From assembly GCF_016598595.1 (NCBI RefSeq), contig NZ_CP066786.1, positions 62,001 to 126,000 on the forward strand: DNA of 64,000 bases, in the 5' to 3' direction. Both the position numbers and the translations under genes were made by a program. The stretch comes from Martelella lutilitoris. Lineage in GTDB: Bacteria > Pseudomonadota > Alphaproteobacteria > Rhizobiales > Rhizobiaceae. Positions 47,468 to 56,588 of the stretch are shown in pieces; the stretch's first letter is position 1; each line of letters begins with the position of its first letter. Below the pieces are notes generated by a model that did no database searches, had not been told where the DNA came from, and saw only the letters and a program-made list of their open reading frames with translations.

Positions 47468-48454
47468 ATGATCTACAGGTCACTGCGCAGTCTTGCCGTA
47501 TCCGCCGCGCTTTTCGCCGGCGTCGCCACGGCCTCTTCGGCGGAAGAACTGTCTTTCGCCCATTTCGTTCCACCGCAGCATACCTTGACCGGCTCGGTCA
47601 TCGAGCCGTTACAGCAGGGCCTCGCCAACGAGGTCGGTGACGAACTGACCATTCGCGTCTATCCGGGCGGCGAGCTAGGCAAGGGTCCGCTGGAACAGTA
47701 TGTCCGCGTGCTTCAGGGCGTTGCCGACATCGTCTGGGGCCTGCCCGGCTATACGTCGTCGCAGTTCCCGAAGACCATGATTGCCGAAATGCCCGGCGTC
47801 ATCGAACTGGGACAGCCAGGTTATCCGGCGATCTGGCGCTCCATGGAAATGATCCAGGACGAGTTTCCCGGCACCAAGCCGCTGGCGCTGTGGACCTCGG
47901 AGCCAAACATTTTCATCATGAAGGACAAGGATATCCGCACGCCCGATGACCTGAAGGGTCTGAAGATCCGCGCCGCCGGCTCGACCACGGCCGCCGTTCT
48001 CGAAGCGCTTGGCGCAACGCCGGTTCAGATGCCGGCAGGAGAACTCTATAACGCCCTGCAGACCGGCCTGATCGATGGCGTTGTCACCGGCGCTTCCGCC
48101 GTCACCGACTTCAAGCTTTCCGAGGTTGCCGACAGCTATACGATCGGGGCGCCGATCGGCCGACTGACCTTCTATGTGGTGATGAGCCAGGCGCGTTACG
48201 ACGGGCTCTCCGACGAGCAGCAGGCGGCGATCGACAAATATGCCGGCGAATACCTCTCCGAAAGCGCGGAGACGGCGTGGAACCGCGTTGCCGAAGAGAC
48301 CATTGCCGGCCTTGAGGCCGATCCCAACAAGACCGTGATCACGCTCGATGCCGATCAGGCGGCAGCCTTCGGCGCGATCACCATTCCGGTGACCGAAGAG
48401 ATCGTGACCGAGCTCGGCGCCGAGAATGTTCTTGCCTCGATGCGTGGTGAATAA
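47468..48454 (+). CDS. TRAP transporter substrate-binding protein, DctP type (second set)
   Basis: A 328-residue periplasmic binding protein with a signal peptide (cleavage likely after SSAEE-proximal ATASSA). It has the DctP pattern: FAHFVPPQHTLTGSVIEPL start, LKGLKIRAAGSTTAAVLEALGATPV with the substrate arginine, and YNALQTGLIDGVVTG. GGGGAGGAG precedes the ATG. Position behind ligM suggests uptake of a methoxylated or hydroxylated aromatic acid. Confidence 0.9.
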   Translation: MIYRSLRSLAVSAALFAGVATASSAEELSFAHFVPPQHTLTGSVIEPLQQGLANEVGDELTIRVYPGGELGKGPLEQYVRVLQGVADIVWGLPGYTSSQFPKTMIAEMPGVIELGQPGYPAIWRSMEMIQDEFPGTKPLALWTSEPNIFIMKDKDIRTPDDLKGLKIRAAGSTTAAVLEALGATPVQMPAGELYNALQTGLIDGVVTGASAVTDFKLSEVADSYTIGAPIGRLTFYVVMSQARYDGLSDEQQAAIDKYAGEYLSESAETAWNRVAEETIAGLEADPNKTVITLDADQAAAFGAITIPVTEEIVTELGAENVLASMRGE

Positions 48455-48458
48455 GACC

Positions 48459-48971
48459 ATGCTTTCCACGCTCCGCAGGCTCGCGGATGGGCTGATTTCG
48501 CTCTCCGCTTTTGCCGGCACGCTCGGGCTGATCTTCGTGACGCTGGTCGTGCTTGCGGACGTGATCGGACGGGCATTCGGCGCGCCGCTTCGCGGCGCGC
48601 AGGATTTCTACCAGATGGGCATGGTCATCATCGTCTTCGGCGGCATGGCGCTTTGCGACAAGCTCGGCGGCCATGTCGCGGTCGATGTCTTCGAAGGTCA
48701 TTTCCCTGATGCCTTCAATCACTGGCTCAACATCTTCGCCGCGCTTCTCGGCGCGGTGATCTTCGTCGGCATCGCCTATACCGTCTACGATTCATCGAAA
48801 CTGTCGCAGATGCTCAAGCTTGCCACCAATATCGTGCGCATGCCCAAATGGTATTTCCAGTGGGCCTTGTCGATCATGGCGCTGATCACCGCCATCGGCA
48901 TGGCGCTTCGCGCCGTTGAGCTTGCGCTGTCGGGGCCGTCCCGCGATGTCGGGCGGGAGGTCGGCGAATGA
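48459..48971 (+). CDS. TRAP transporter small permease, DctQ type (second set)
   Basis: A 170-residue membrane protein with four hydrophobic segments (LISLSAFAGTLGLIFVTLVVLADVIGR first) and the family stretch KLGGHVAVDVFEGHFP. It begins four bases after the binding-protein stop and overlaps the large permease by four bases. ATG 48459 is chosen; a GTG at 48447 is possible. It completes the second TRAP set. Confidence 0.86.
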   Translation: MLSTLRRLADGLISLSAFAGTLGLIFVTLVVLADVIGRAFGAPLRGAQDFYQMGMVIIVFGGMALCDKLGGHVAVDVFEGHFPDAFNHWLNIFAALLGAVIFVGIAYTVYDSSKLSQMLKLATNIVRMPKWYFQWALSIMALITAIGMALRAVELALSGPSRDVGREVGE

Positions 48972-50272
48972 GCGGAGAACTGGTGGGCCTGATCGGCCTT
49001 GCCGTCCTGTTTGTGCTGCTGGTGATCCGCGTGCCGGTGGCGCTGGCAATGTTTTCGGTCGGCTTCGCCGGCATCTGGGCGCTCAAGGATCTAAAGGCGG
49101 CGATGAGCCTGATGGCCTCGGAAAGCTTCACGCTTGCCTCCTCGGCCGAACTGGTGGTGGTGCCGCTATTCATCCTGATGGGTAATGTTGCCTCGGTAAC
49201 GGGCATGAGCGGCAGGCTTTACGATGCGGCCTATGCCATTGTCGGGCGGTTTCGCGGCGGCCTTGCCTCGGCGACCGTGCTGGGCTGTGCCGGTTTTGCC
49301 GCGCTTTCGGGGTCCTCAGTCGCCTCGGCGCTGACCATGGGCAAGGTCTCCATGGCCGAGATGGATCGCTTCAATTACGACAACCGGCTTTCGACCGGGG
49401 TGGTTGCCGCCGGCGGCACGCTCGGCATTTTGATCCCGCCCTCGACCGGCTTCGTCATTTACGCCATCCTGACGCAGCAATCGATCGGCCGGCTTTTTCT
49501 GGCGGGCGTCCTGCCGGGCATCCTGCTGCTTTCGATGTTCATCGCCACGATCACCATCCTGTGCTGGCTTCGGCCCGGCTTCGGTCCCGCCGGCCCGCGC
49601 ACGACGATGGGCGAGAAGACGAAGAGAATGGTCGGCGCGCTTCCGGTGCTCTCCGTGGTGATCCTGACGATCGGCGGCATCTATGCAGGGATCTTCTCGC
49701 CGGTGGAGGCGTCTGCCGTCGGCGCCGGGCTGATCATCCTGATCGGCGCGGCGACGGGAAAGCTTACGCCAAAGGCGTTCTGGGCGGCTGCCAAGGATTC
49801 GGTGGTCACGACGGCGGCGGTCATGCTGATCCTGATTTCGGCCCATAACCTGAACCCGTTCCTGGCGCTGACCCACATTCCCGATCTGGTGAGCGTCTTC
49901 CTGGAAGGCCTTCAGGTCGGACCGATCACGGTGCTCGCGCTGATCCTGCTGACCTATCTGATCCTCGGCTGTTTCCTTGAAGGCTTCGCCATGCTGGTGC
50001 TGACCATGCCGATCTATTTTCCGGTGATCTCGCAATTGGGAATCGATCCGATCTGGTTCGGCGTGCTGGTGGTGCTGACGCTGGAGATGGGCCTGATTTC
50101 GCCGCCGGTCGGGGTCAATGTGTTCATCGTCAAATCGGTGGCCCGCGACGTGCCGCTCGCCCGCATCTTTGCAGGCGTCACGCCGTTCTGGTTCGCGATG
50201 CTGGCGACGCTGATCGTGCTGATCGCCTTTCCGCAGATCACGCTGATCCTGCCGGATACGATGATGAACTAG
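48968..50272 (+). CDS. TRAP transporter large permease, DctM type (second set)
   Basis: A 434-residue DctM permease, the same length as the first copy at 6813. Family marks are FAALSGSSVASALTMGKV, AAGGTLGILIPPSTGFVIY and the EMGLISPPVGVNVFIV signature. It ends 223 bases before purU. The two DctM copies differ along their length and are not a recent duplication by eye. Confidence 0.92.
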   Translation: MSGELVGLIGLAVLFVLLVIRVPVALAMFSVGFAGIWALKDLKAAMSLMASESFTLASSAELVVVPLFILMGNVASVTGMSGRLYDAAYAIVGRFRGGLASATVLGCAGFAALSGSSVASALTMGKVSMAEMDRFNYDNRLSTGVVAAGGTLGILIPPSTGFVIYAILTQQSIGRLFLAGVLPGILLLSMFIATITILCWLRPGFGPAGPRTTMGEKTKRMVGALPVLSVVILTIGGIYAGIFSPVEASAVGAGLIILIGAATGKLTPKAFWAAAKDSVVTTAAVMLILISAHNLNPFLALTHIPDLVSVFLEGLQVGPITVLALILLTYLILGCFLEGFAMLVLTMPIYFPVISQLGIDPIWFGVLVVLTLEMGLISPPVGVNVFIVKSVARDVPLARIFAGVTPFWFAMLATLIVLIAFPQITLILPDTMMN

Positions 50273-50495
50273 CAGCGCCGACAGGGCGCGACCGGCAATG
50301 CCGTGAAGATAATCGATGCTTTTGACTGCCGGCGCCGGGTGCGATGGCGGCAGAGGACGCGTGCGCCTGAAAACCGCCAATGGGTCCGCGTCGCGACAAA
50401 TGAATGGATGATCGAGTCCCGTCCGAAAAGGGCGGGGATACCAGACTGTCTGAGGGGGTGGAGTTATGCGCCCCGATCCGGAGGAGAACCTTGCG

Positions 50496-51344
50496 ATGAA
50501 ATCCTATGTCCTGACCATCAAATGCGCCAACCGCCCCGGCATCGTCGCCGCGGTTGCGACACTGCTCGCTCATGCCGACGGTGACATCACCGAGGCGCGC
50601 CAGTTCGACGATGCGTCAAGCGGCACCTTCTTCATGCGCGTCGTCGTGGAATATCCCGGTGACGAGGCCGCCTTGCGCGTCGAGATGGAAAAGCTCGCCG
50701 CCGAATACGGCATGATCTGGGAATTGTGGGACATGGCGCGGCAGCCGAAGGTGCTGATGATGGTCTCGAAATTCGATCATTGTCTCGGCGACCTGCTTTA
50801 CCGCAACCGGATCGGCGAATTGGACATGGAGGTCGTCGCGATTGCCTCCAACCATCCGAAGGAAGCGCTGAACCTGACGCTGATGGGTGATATTCCCTAT
50901 CACCACCTGCCCATCACCAAGGACACCAAGCCGCAGCAGGAGGCCGCGATCAAGGCCCTGGTGAACGAGACGGGAGCGGAGCTGGTCGTGCTCGCGCGCT
51001 ACATGCAGATCCTGTCGGATGATCTCTCGGCATTTCTGTCCGGGCGCTGCATCAATATCCACCACTCATTCCTGCCGGGTTTCAAGGGCGCGAAGCCCTA
51101 TCACCAGGCCTTCGAGCGCGGGGTGAAGATGATCGGCGCGACCTCGCATTACGTGACCGAGGACCTCGATGAGGGCCCGATCATCGCCCAGGATGTCGAG
51201 GCCGTCACCCATGCCGACACGCCTGAGGACCTGGTCCGCAAGGGCCGCGACATCGAGCGCCGGGTGCTGGCCAGGGCGGTGACCCTGCATCTCCAGCGCC
51301 GCGTGATGCTGAACGGGAAGAAGACGGTCGTGTTCGAAAAATAG
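50496..51344 (+). CDS. purU: Formyltetrahydrofolate deformylase
   Basis: A 282-residue PurU: an ACT domain (residues 3-85, [24 protein letters not shown]) and a formyl-transferase-like domain with the catalytic Asn187, His189 and Asp225. It splits 10-formyl-THF into formate and THF. Placed between a LigM-type demethylase and a MetF-like gene it would supply free THF for further O-demethylation, as it does in other C1-oxidising gene sets. GGAGGAG is nine bases before the ATG at 50496; an in-frame ATG at 50466 is less likely. Confidence 0.93.
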   Translation: MKSYVLTIKCANRPGIVAAVATLLAHADGDITEARQFDDASSGTFFMRVVVEYPGDEAALRVEMEKLAAEYGMIWELWDMARQPKVLMMVSKFDHCLGDLLYRNRIGELDMEVVAIASNHPKEALNLTLMGDIPYHHLPITKDTKPQQEAAIKALVNETGAELVVLARYMQILSDDLSAFLSGRCINIHHSFLPGFKGAKPYHQAFERGVKMIGATSHYVTEDLDEGPIIAQDVEAVTHADTPEDLVRKGRDIERRVLARAVTLHLQRRVMLNGKKTVVFEK

Positions 51345-51511
51345 AACCGTTTGCAGGCAGGGCGCCTCCCGACCTTTGGGCAGGAGCGCTGCGGCAGGCG
51401 TCGATGGCACAGCGGTGTCACAAATGCCAAGGCAGGGCGCGCCTCGTTATGCATACAGTCAGAAGAATGCCTGCGGAAAGAATCGGCGAAAAGCTTGCCA
51501 GACGAGAGTTC

Positions 51512-51523
51512 AATGTATACATT
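51512..51523. promoter_or_regulatory. GntR operator before the metF-like gene
   Basis: AATGTATACATT is a 12-base perfect palindrome containing ATGTATACAT (51513-51522). It lies 34 bases before the MetF-like gene, matching the placement before ligM. Confidence 0.75.
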
Positions 51524-51556
51524 TGATTCATCCCAACCTGGAGGAGGGTCTGCGGA

Positions 51557-52477
51557 ATGATTGGATTTCTGGGCAGGCGCGGCAAGCAGTCCGCCGCTGA
51601 AAAAGCCGCCATCGAGCCCTTGATAGAAGGTTTTTCGATCGAGGTCATGCCACGCACCGCGGCCAAGGTGGATGATTTCAAAGCGTTGCTGCCGCCCGGT
51701 ACCCGTGTATACATCGCTCATATCGAAGGCACGCCGATCGAGGATATGGTGGCCACGGCGCGGCGTCTGTCGGAGGACGGTTTTCCCGTCATGCCGCATT
51801 TTCCCGCCCGCATCATCAAGGACAGGGCGACGCTGGAAGACTGGATCGCGCGCTATCAGGGCGAGGCCGGCGTTGACCAGGCGCTGCTGCTGGCCGGCGG
51901 CGGTGGTGCGCCTGCCGGCGACTATCACTCGTCGATGCAGCTGATGGAGACCGGGCTGTTCGACAAGGCCGGGTTCCGTCGGCTTCATGTAGCCGGCCAT
52001 CCGGAGGGCAACAGGGATATCGATCCCGACGGATCGACCGGCAATGTCGACGCCGCCCTCAGGTGGAAGCAGGACTTTGCAGAGCGCACCGACGCCGAAA
52101 TGGCGATCGTCACCCAGTTCGCCTTCGAGGCGGAGCCGGTGCTGGCCTGGATTGAGCGGCTGCGCGGCATCGGCGTGGACCTTCCCGTCCATGTCGGCAT
52201 TGCCGGGCCGGCCAAGCTGCAGACGCTGATCAAGTTCGCGATCGCCTGCGGCGTCGGTTCCTCGCTCAAGGTGCTGCAGCGCCGGGCCATGGATGTGTCC
52301 AAACTGGTGCTGCCCTATGAGCCGACGGACGTTCTGGCTGATTTTGCCGCCGCAGCGAAACGCGATGGCGGTTCGGCCGTGGCCCAGATCCATTTTTTCC
52401 CGCTGGGCGGTATCGGCGCCTGCGCCAACTGGGCGGACCGGCACAGCGTGGCCGCGCCCGCCTCGGCTGCCGTCTGA
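51557..52477 (+). CDS. MetF-like methylenetetrahydrofolate reductase
   Basis: A 306-residue TIM-barrel protein of the methylenetetrahydrofolate reductase family. Visible marks are LLLAGGGGAPAGDYHS, HVAGHPEGNRDI (the substrate loop), TQFAFEAEPVLAWIERLRG and VHVGIAGPAKLQTLIKFA. Standard MetF reduces methylene-THF; here, next to LigM, the reverse oxidation of 5-methyl-THF is the useful direction, as proposed for the metF of the SYK-6 ligM operon. It is distant from classical MetF, so the cofactor (FAD, NADH) is not certain. A strong terminator follows at 52527. Confidence 0.8.
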   Translation: MIGFLGRRGKQSAAEKAAIEPLIEGFSIEVMPRTAAKVDDFKALLPPGTRVYIAHIEGTPIEDMVATARRLSEDGFPVMPHFPARIIKDRATLEDWIARYQGEAGVDQALLLAGGGGAPAGDYHSSMQLMETGLFDKAGFRRLHVAGHPEGNRDIDPDGSTGNVDAALRWKQDFAERTDAEMAIVTQFAFEAEPVLAWIERLRGIGVDLPVHVGIAGPAKLQTLIKFAIACGVGSSLKVLQRRAMDVSKLVLPYEPTDVLADFAAAAKRDGGSAVAQIHFFPLGGIGACANWADRHSVAAPASAAV

Positions 52478-52526
52478 GGTCGCCGCAAGGCAAGCCGGAT
52501 CACGACCAGGCAAAGCCATGACCCGG

Positions 52527-52560
52527 CCGGCCCGTCTGCGCAAGCGACGGGCCGGTTTTT
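52527..52560 (+). terminator. Rho-independent terminator after the metF-like gene
   Basis: CCGGCCCGTC (52527-52536) pairs with GACGGGCCGG (52546-52555), loop nine bases, followed by five T. It ends the ligM-TRAP-purU-metF block. Confidence 0.92.
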
Positions 52561-52623
52561 CAGACGCAGGCCGCGTAAGTCGGTTCCAACCTTGTTTGGT
52601 CAATCCTACACTCTTCACGGAAT

Positions 52624-52773
52624 ATGTATACGCAAGCTGTTGATAGACTTATTCCAATTTGTACATAAAAGCCGATTTTTCTTCGAAATTTGCGCTAATT
52701 TTGTTTATTTCTCGCTTATACTGGGCTAAAGTATAAGCACGGTTAGATTGAGATCATGTATCTGCGTATACAT
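52624..52773. promoter_or_regulatory. Two imperfect GntR palindromes and an inverted repeat before tctC
   Basis: ATGTATACGC (52624-52633) and GCGTATACAT (52764-52773) are exact inverted copies of each other and match ATGTATACAT at 8 of 10 places. Between them lies GCTTATACT (52714-52722) with its complement AGTATAAGC (52730-52738), which has the T-N11-A form of LysR sites. Dual control by the GntR and a LysR protein is possible. Confidence 0.5.
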
Positions 52774-53193
52774 TAAGACCGAAACCCTCCGCGTGCGTTC
52801 CCGTCTGGGAGGTCGGGAAGCGGGCTTTGGAAGCCTGCGGAGGGACGAGATCGCGTCAGGCCTGAACGCCGTTTTCGACAGAACGGGCGACGCGATATGA
52901 GGAGCAATTCCAGCCGGTGGGGCAGGCCGGCTGCGCATGCCCGCCCGGCCTGTGCCGGACATTCCGCGGTTTTAGACAATGCAGCCCCGTTTCGGCGCCT
53001 GATCTCGATTGGGGATGGGTGAGCGGGAGGCGGTGCGCCCACTTCCTGCGGGCATCGCAAGAAGTCAGATCGGTCAGCCAGAAGGCCGGCCGCTCGAGAC
53101 GAAAGGGCCGCAGGGCCGCGCGCTCGTGGCGGAGATCGAGGACAGAGGAGGTCCGCGCATTCCGCGTCATTGGTTCCAGAGGGAGGAGAACAG

Positions 53194-54288
53194 ATGAAAC
53201 GCAATACAATTATCAGATCCGCCATGGCGGCGGCATCCGTTGCCGCGATCATGCTGGCGGGAGCCGCGCCCGGTTATGCTGATCCGATCGATCTTGAAGG
53301 CGAGACGGTGACGCTGGTGCACAATGTCGCGCCCGGCGGCGCAACGGCGATCAGCGCCCAGGTGCTGGCCGATGCCTGGTCCAAGACCATGGCGGATCAC
53401 CCGACCATGGTGGTGCAGTCGGTCTCCGGCGGCGCGCTGACCAAGGGTATCGACTATGTCATGGATGCCCGGCCCGACGGCAAGACGCTCGGCTATCTTG
53501 CATGGCAGGGCACGACCCGCATTCTCGATCCTGAAGTGCTGCAAATCCCGTTCCAGGATTTCGGCGTGATCGCAGGCATTGGCGGGTCCAACTTCCTGTT
53601 CCATCTCAGAGCCGATGTTGGCGGCGGGATTGAAAATCGCGATGATCTCGTCAATCTCGAAAGCGTCACCGTCGGCGTCTATTCGCCGCGCATGACCCAG
53701 GGCATGCAGACGGCTGCGGCGCTCGATCTTCTCGGCGTCGACTGGACGTTCGTCTCGGGCATGCTTGGCGACGGCCCGCTTTATGCGGCCCAGCAGCGCG
53801 GCGAGATCGACGCCTACCCCGCGACCACCACGCAGTATATCGCCGAACTCGGCGACGGCCCGATCGCCAGCGGCGAGACGATGGCGATCTGGCAGATGGG
53901 GCCGCTCGAAGCGGATGGTTCGATGAAGCTCGATCCAGCCCTCGAAGGCGTGCCGACCCTCGGCGAATACATCGAAAAGGCGACCGGAAAACCGCCGGAA
54001 GGGCCGCTCTGGGACCTGATCATGTATCACGCGCAGTCGTCGGCGCCGGTCAACTGGATCATCGTCGCTCCGCCCGGCACGCCGCAGGACCATCTCGATA
54101 TGCTGCGCGCGAGCTTCGATGAAGCGACAGCCTCGCCGGATTATATCGAGGCGGCCACCAAGGTCTATGGCTCGCCGCCGAACATCGTCCACTGGCAGGA
54201 AATGACCAAGATCATATCCGATGTCCAGAACACCTCCGAGGACATCAAGGACACGATGCGCCAGCTGGTCGAGCGGATCGAGCAGTAG
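53194..54288 (+). CDS. Tripartite tricarboxylate transporter substrate-binding protein (TctC/Bug)
   Basis: A 364-residue periplasmic binding protein with a signal peptide (cleavage likely after PGYA, near residue 29). It has the TctC pattern of a first beta strand with a phosphate-like loop (HNVAPGGATAISAQVLADAW), PDGKTLGYLAWQGT and a C-terminal helix region. At 364 residues it is longer than the usual 320-330. GGGAGGAG is before the ATG at 53194. It captures a carboxylate for the TctA-TctB protein encoded next. Confidence 0.82.
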   Translation: MKRNTIIRSAMAAASVAAIMLAGAAPGYADPIDLEGETVTLVHNVAPGGATAISAQVLADAWSKTMADHPTMVVQSVSGGALTKGIDYVMDARPDGKTLGYLAWQGTTRILDPEVLQIPFQDFGVIAGIGGSNFLFHLRADVGGGIENRDDLVNLESVTVGVYSPRMTQGMQTAAALDLLGVDWTFVSGMLGDGPLYAAQQRGEIDAYPATTTQYIAELGDGPIASGETMAIWQMGPLEADGSMKLDPALEGVPTLGEYIEKATGKPPEGPLWDLIMYHAQSSAPVNWIIVAPPGTPQDHLDMLRASFDEATASPDYIEAATKVYGSPPNIVHWQEMTKIISDVQNTSEDIKDTMRQLVERIEQ

Positions 54289-54593
54289 CAGGCAGACCGA
54301 GGGGCGGCGCAGGCATCGCCGCCCGGAGAACCGGAGTCTGGCAAGGAGCACCGGCGGTCGGTCGCGTATTGATGCGATCGCCCCCTGCCGTCGGCGATCG
54401 CATCGCCGCCAGCGCAATGCACTCAAGGCCAGGCCTCCCGGTCTCCAACGGTTCTGCCGGATTGTTTTTGTGACCTTTTTGGAGATTGGCGCTCGCCGTT
54501 CGCGGTGGAGCACAATCTGAAGAGGTATTTGTCATCGGCTTGCCGCATGTGGCGAAGCGATGATCAGCCAAGCTGACCTGGAGCTGGAACTTC
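54289..54593. other. Gap between tctC and tctAB
   Basis: 305 bases holding the hairpin at 54302 and no separate tctB gene. Nothing else is recognised; the sequence becomes less GC-rich towards the tctAB start. Read-through from tctC is assumed. Confidence 0.5.
54302..54324. terminator. Hairpin between tctC and tctAB
   Basis: GGGCGGCG (54302-54309) pairs with CGCCGCCC (54317-54324), loop seven bases, 13 bases after the tctC stop and without a T run. Such hairpins often let the binding protein be made in excess over the permease. Confidence 0.5.
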
Positions 54594-56573
54594 ATGTTCG
54601 ATTCATTTATGACAGGACTATCGCTGGTTCTGTCTTTTCCCGGCTTTCTCTATCTGCTGGCGGGCATCGCCGTCGGGTTGTGGCTCGGTGTCGTGCCGGG
54701 GCTCGGCGGGGTCACCGGAATGGTGGTGCTGCTACCGCTCACCTTCGGCATGGACCCGGCCGCGGGCCTTGCCATGCTGCTGGGCATGTTCGCGGTGGTC
54801 TCCACCTCTGATACGATCACATCGGTCATGCTGGGCATTCCCGGCACCATCGCCAGCCAGGCGACCGTAATCGACGGCAATGCCATGGCCAAGCGCGGCC
54901 TGGCGCAGACGGCCTTCGGTGCCGCCTTCGTCAGCTCGGCCTTTGGCGGCGTGCTCGGCGGTCTGGCCATGGCGGCCTCCTTGCCTTTCGCACTGGCGAT
55001 CATTCTCGCCTTCGGCTCGCCGGAGTTCTTTTTACTTTCAGTGCTCGGCCTTCTGATGGTCGGCGCCGTCAGCGGCAATGCGGTCTCCAAGGGGCTGGGA
55101 GCGGCGGTTCTCGGGCTGATGCTTTCCCAGATCGGTTATCCGGTCGCAAGCTCCATGCCACGCTATTTCTTCGGCGAACGCTCCCTGCTTGACGGCCTGC
55201 CGCTCGTTCCGGTCATTCTTGGCCTCTTCGGCCTGCCGGAAATGATGGACCTTGCCGCGCGGCGCACCGCGATTGCCCATCTCAATGACGAACATACGCC
55301 CGACGACAGCATTTTCAGCGGCGTTCGCGCGGCGATCCGCAATCGCTGGCTGGTGATCCGCTGTTCGCTGCTGGGTGTTTATGTCGGCATGCTGCCGGCC
55401 ATCGGCTCGTCCGTGGTTGACTGGCTTGCCTATGGTCACGCCACGCAGAGCTGCAAGACCGATCCACAATTCGGCAAGGGCGACGTGCGCGGCGTGATCG
55501 CGCCGGAAGCGGCTAATAATGCCGTGCTCGGCGGTTCGCTGATCCCGACCCTTGCCTTCGGCATTCCCGGCAGCGGCGCCATGGCCGTTCTGCTCGGTGC
55601 GCTGACGATCCACGGCTTCTCGCCGGGCCGAAACATGTTGAGCGACAATCTCGACATTACCTTCTCCATGGTATGGACGATCATCATCGCCAATATCATC
55701 GGCGCCGCCGCGCTGATGATGTGGGGCCGCCAGGTGGCGCGCGCGGCCTTCGTCGACGGCAATTTCATCGTGCCGGCGGTGATCCTTTTCATCTTCATGG
55801 GTTCCTGGGTTTGGCAGCCGGGCATGTTTACCTGGATCACGCTTTTGGGGGTCGGCCTGCTCGGTTACATAATGAAGGCGGCGGGCTGGCCGCGCCCGCC
55901 CTTCATTCTCGGCTTCGTGCTCGGCCCTGTTCTTGAAAACGCCATGTCGATCACCTGGCAAAGCTATACGGTGATGGAGGTGGTCACACGCCCGACGGTG
56001 ATCGGTCTCGTCATCGTGCTGGCGCTGGTCTTCTTCTTCGCCCTGCGCTCGACCCGCCGCGGGCTCGCTGCCCACGCGATCGAGGATACGCAGGAGAGCA
56101 AGGCGAGCCTGATCTTGTCTGCGGCGCTCGCGCTCGTGCTCATCGCGCTCTTTGGCGCGGCGGTGTGGATGGCGCGCGACTGGAAGCTATTGGCCAAGGT
56201 CTCGCCGATGGCCTTTGGCCTGGCGGGCATCGTCATCATGGGCTTCGTCCTGTTCCAGGACCGCAACCGGCTGCGGGTGATCGCCGCCGCGCGGCGGGCC
56301 GGCGATGCGGCGGCCGGTGGCACCACGCGGCAATTCATCGCCGCGCACCAGCGTCAGATCATCACCTTCCTGTCGATCGCGCTGATGGCGGCGCTGACGC
56401 CATGGGTCGGCACCTATGCCGCGATCCTCGGCTTTGCCGCGATCTATACCGCGCTTTGGGGCCGGTTCCGGTGGTGGGTGGTTGCCCTCTACACGGCGGG
56501 CCTCGGGGCGGTGCTCTACTTCCTTTACGGCCGCCTTCTGCATGCCCCGTTCGAATTACCGTTCTTCATGTGA
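54594..56573 (+). CDS. TctA-TctB fusion permease of the tripartite tricarboxylate transporter
   Basis: A 659-residue membrane protein. Residues 1 to about 495 are TctA (GVVPGLGGVTGMVVLLPLTF, IPGTIASQATVIDGNAMAKRG, FGIPGSGAMAVLLGAL), with about 11-12 helices. The last 160 residues have four more helices and match the small subunit TctB in size and layout. Most systems have TctB as its own gene between tctC and tctA; here it is fused at the C-terminus. GGAG is nine bases before the ATG. It likely imports an aromatic carboxylate for the enzymes encoded behind it. Confidence 0.85.
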   Translation: MFDSFMTGLSLVLSFPGFLYLLAGIAVGLWLGVVPGLGGVTGMVVLLPLTFGMDPAAGLAMLLGMFAVVSTSDTITSVMLGIPGTIASQATVIDGNAMAKRGLAQTAFGAAFVSSAFGGVLGGLAMAASLPFALAIILAFGSPEFFLLSVLGLLMVGAVSGNAVSKGLGAAVLGLMLSQIGYPVASSMPRYFFGERSLLDGLPLVPVILGLFGLPEMMDLAARRTAIAHLNDEHTPDDSIFSGVRAAIRNRWLVIRCSLLGVYVGMLPAIGSSVVDWLAYGHATQSCKTDPQFGKGDVRGVIAPEAANNAVLGGSLIPTLAFGIPGSGAMAVLLGALTIHGFSPGRNMLSDNLDITFSMVWTIIIANIIGAAALMMWGRQVARAAFVDGNFIVPAVILFIFMGSWVWQPGMFTWITLLGVGLLGYIMKAAGWPRPPFILGFVLGPVLENAMSITWQSYTVMEVVTRPTVIGLVIVLALVFFFALRSTRRGLAAHAIEDTQESKASLILSAALALVLIALFGAAVWMARDWKLLAKVSPMAFGLAGIVIMGFVLFQDRNRLRVIAAARRAGDAAAGGTTRQFIAAHQRQIITFLSIALMAALTPWVGTYAAILGFAAIYTALWGRFRWWVVALYTAGLGAVLYFLYGRLLHAPFELPFFM

Positions 56574-56588
56574 TGAGGAGAGAGAAAC

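Larger units (their letters stand above)
52478..53193. other. Long gene-free control region before the Tct operon
   Basis: About 715 bases. After the terminator comes an AT-rich island (about 52600-52780) with two imperfect GntR palindromes and the inverted repeat GCTTATACT-N7-AGTATAAGC (52714-52738). The remaining 400 bases (52780-53180) are GC-rich with no convincing gene and may be a long leader. GGGAGGAG stands just before tctC. Confidence 0.55.

Noticed and set aside
52780..53180. A small or decayed gene in the long tctC leader
   Set aside because: Frames on both strands are short, without ribosome sites or recognisable motifs.
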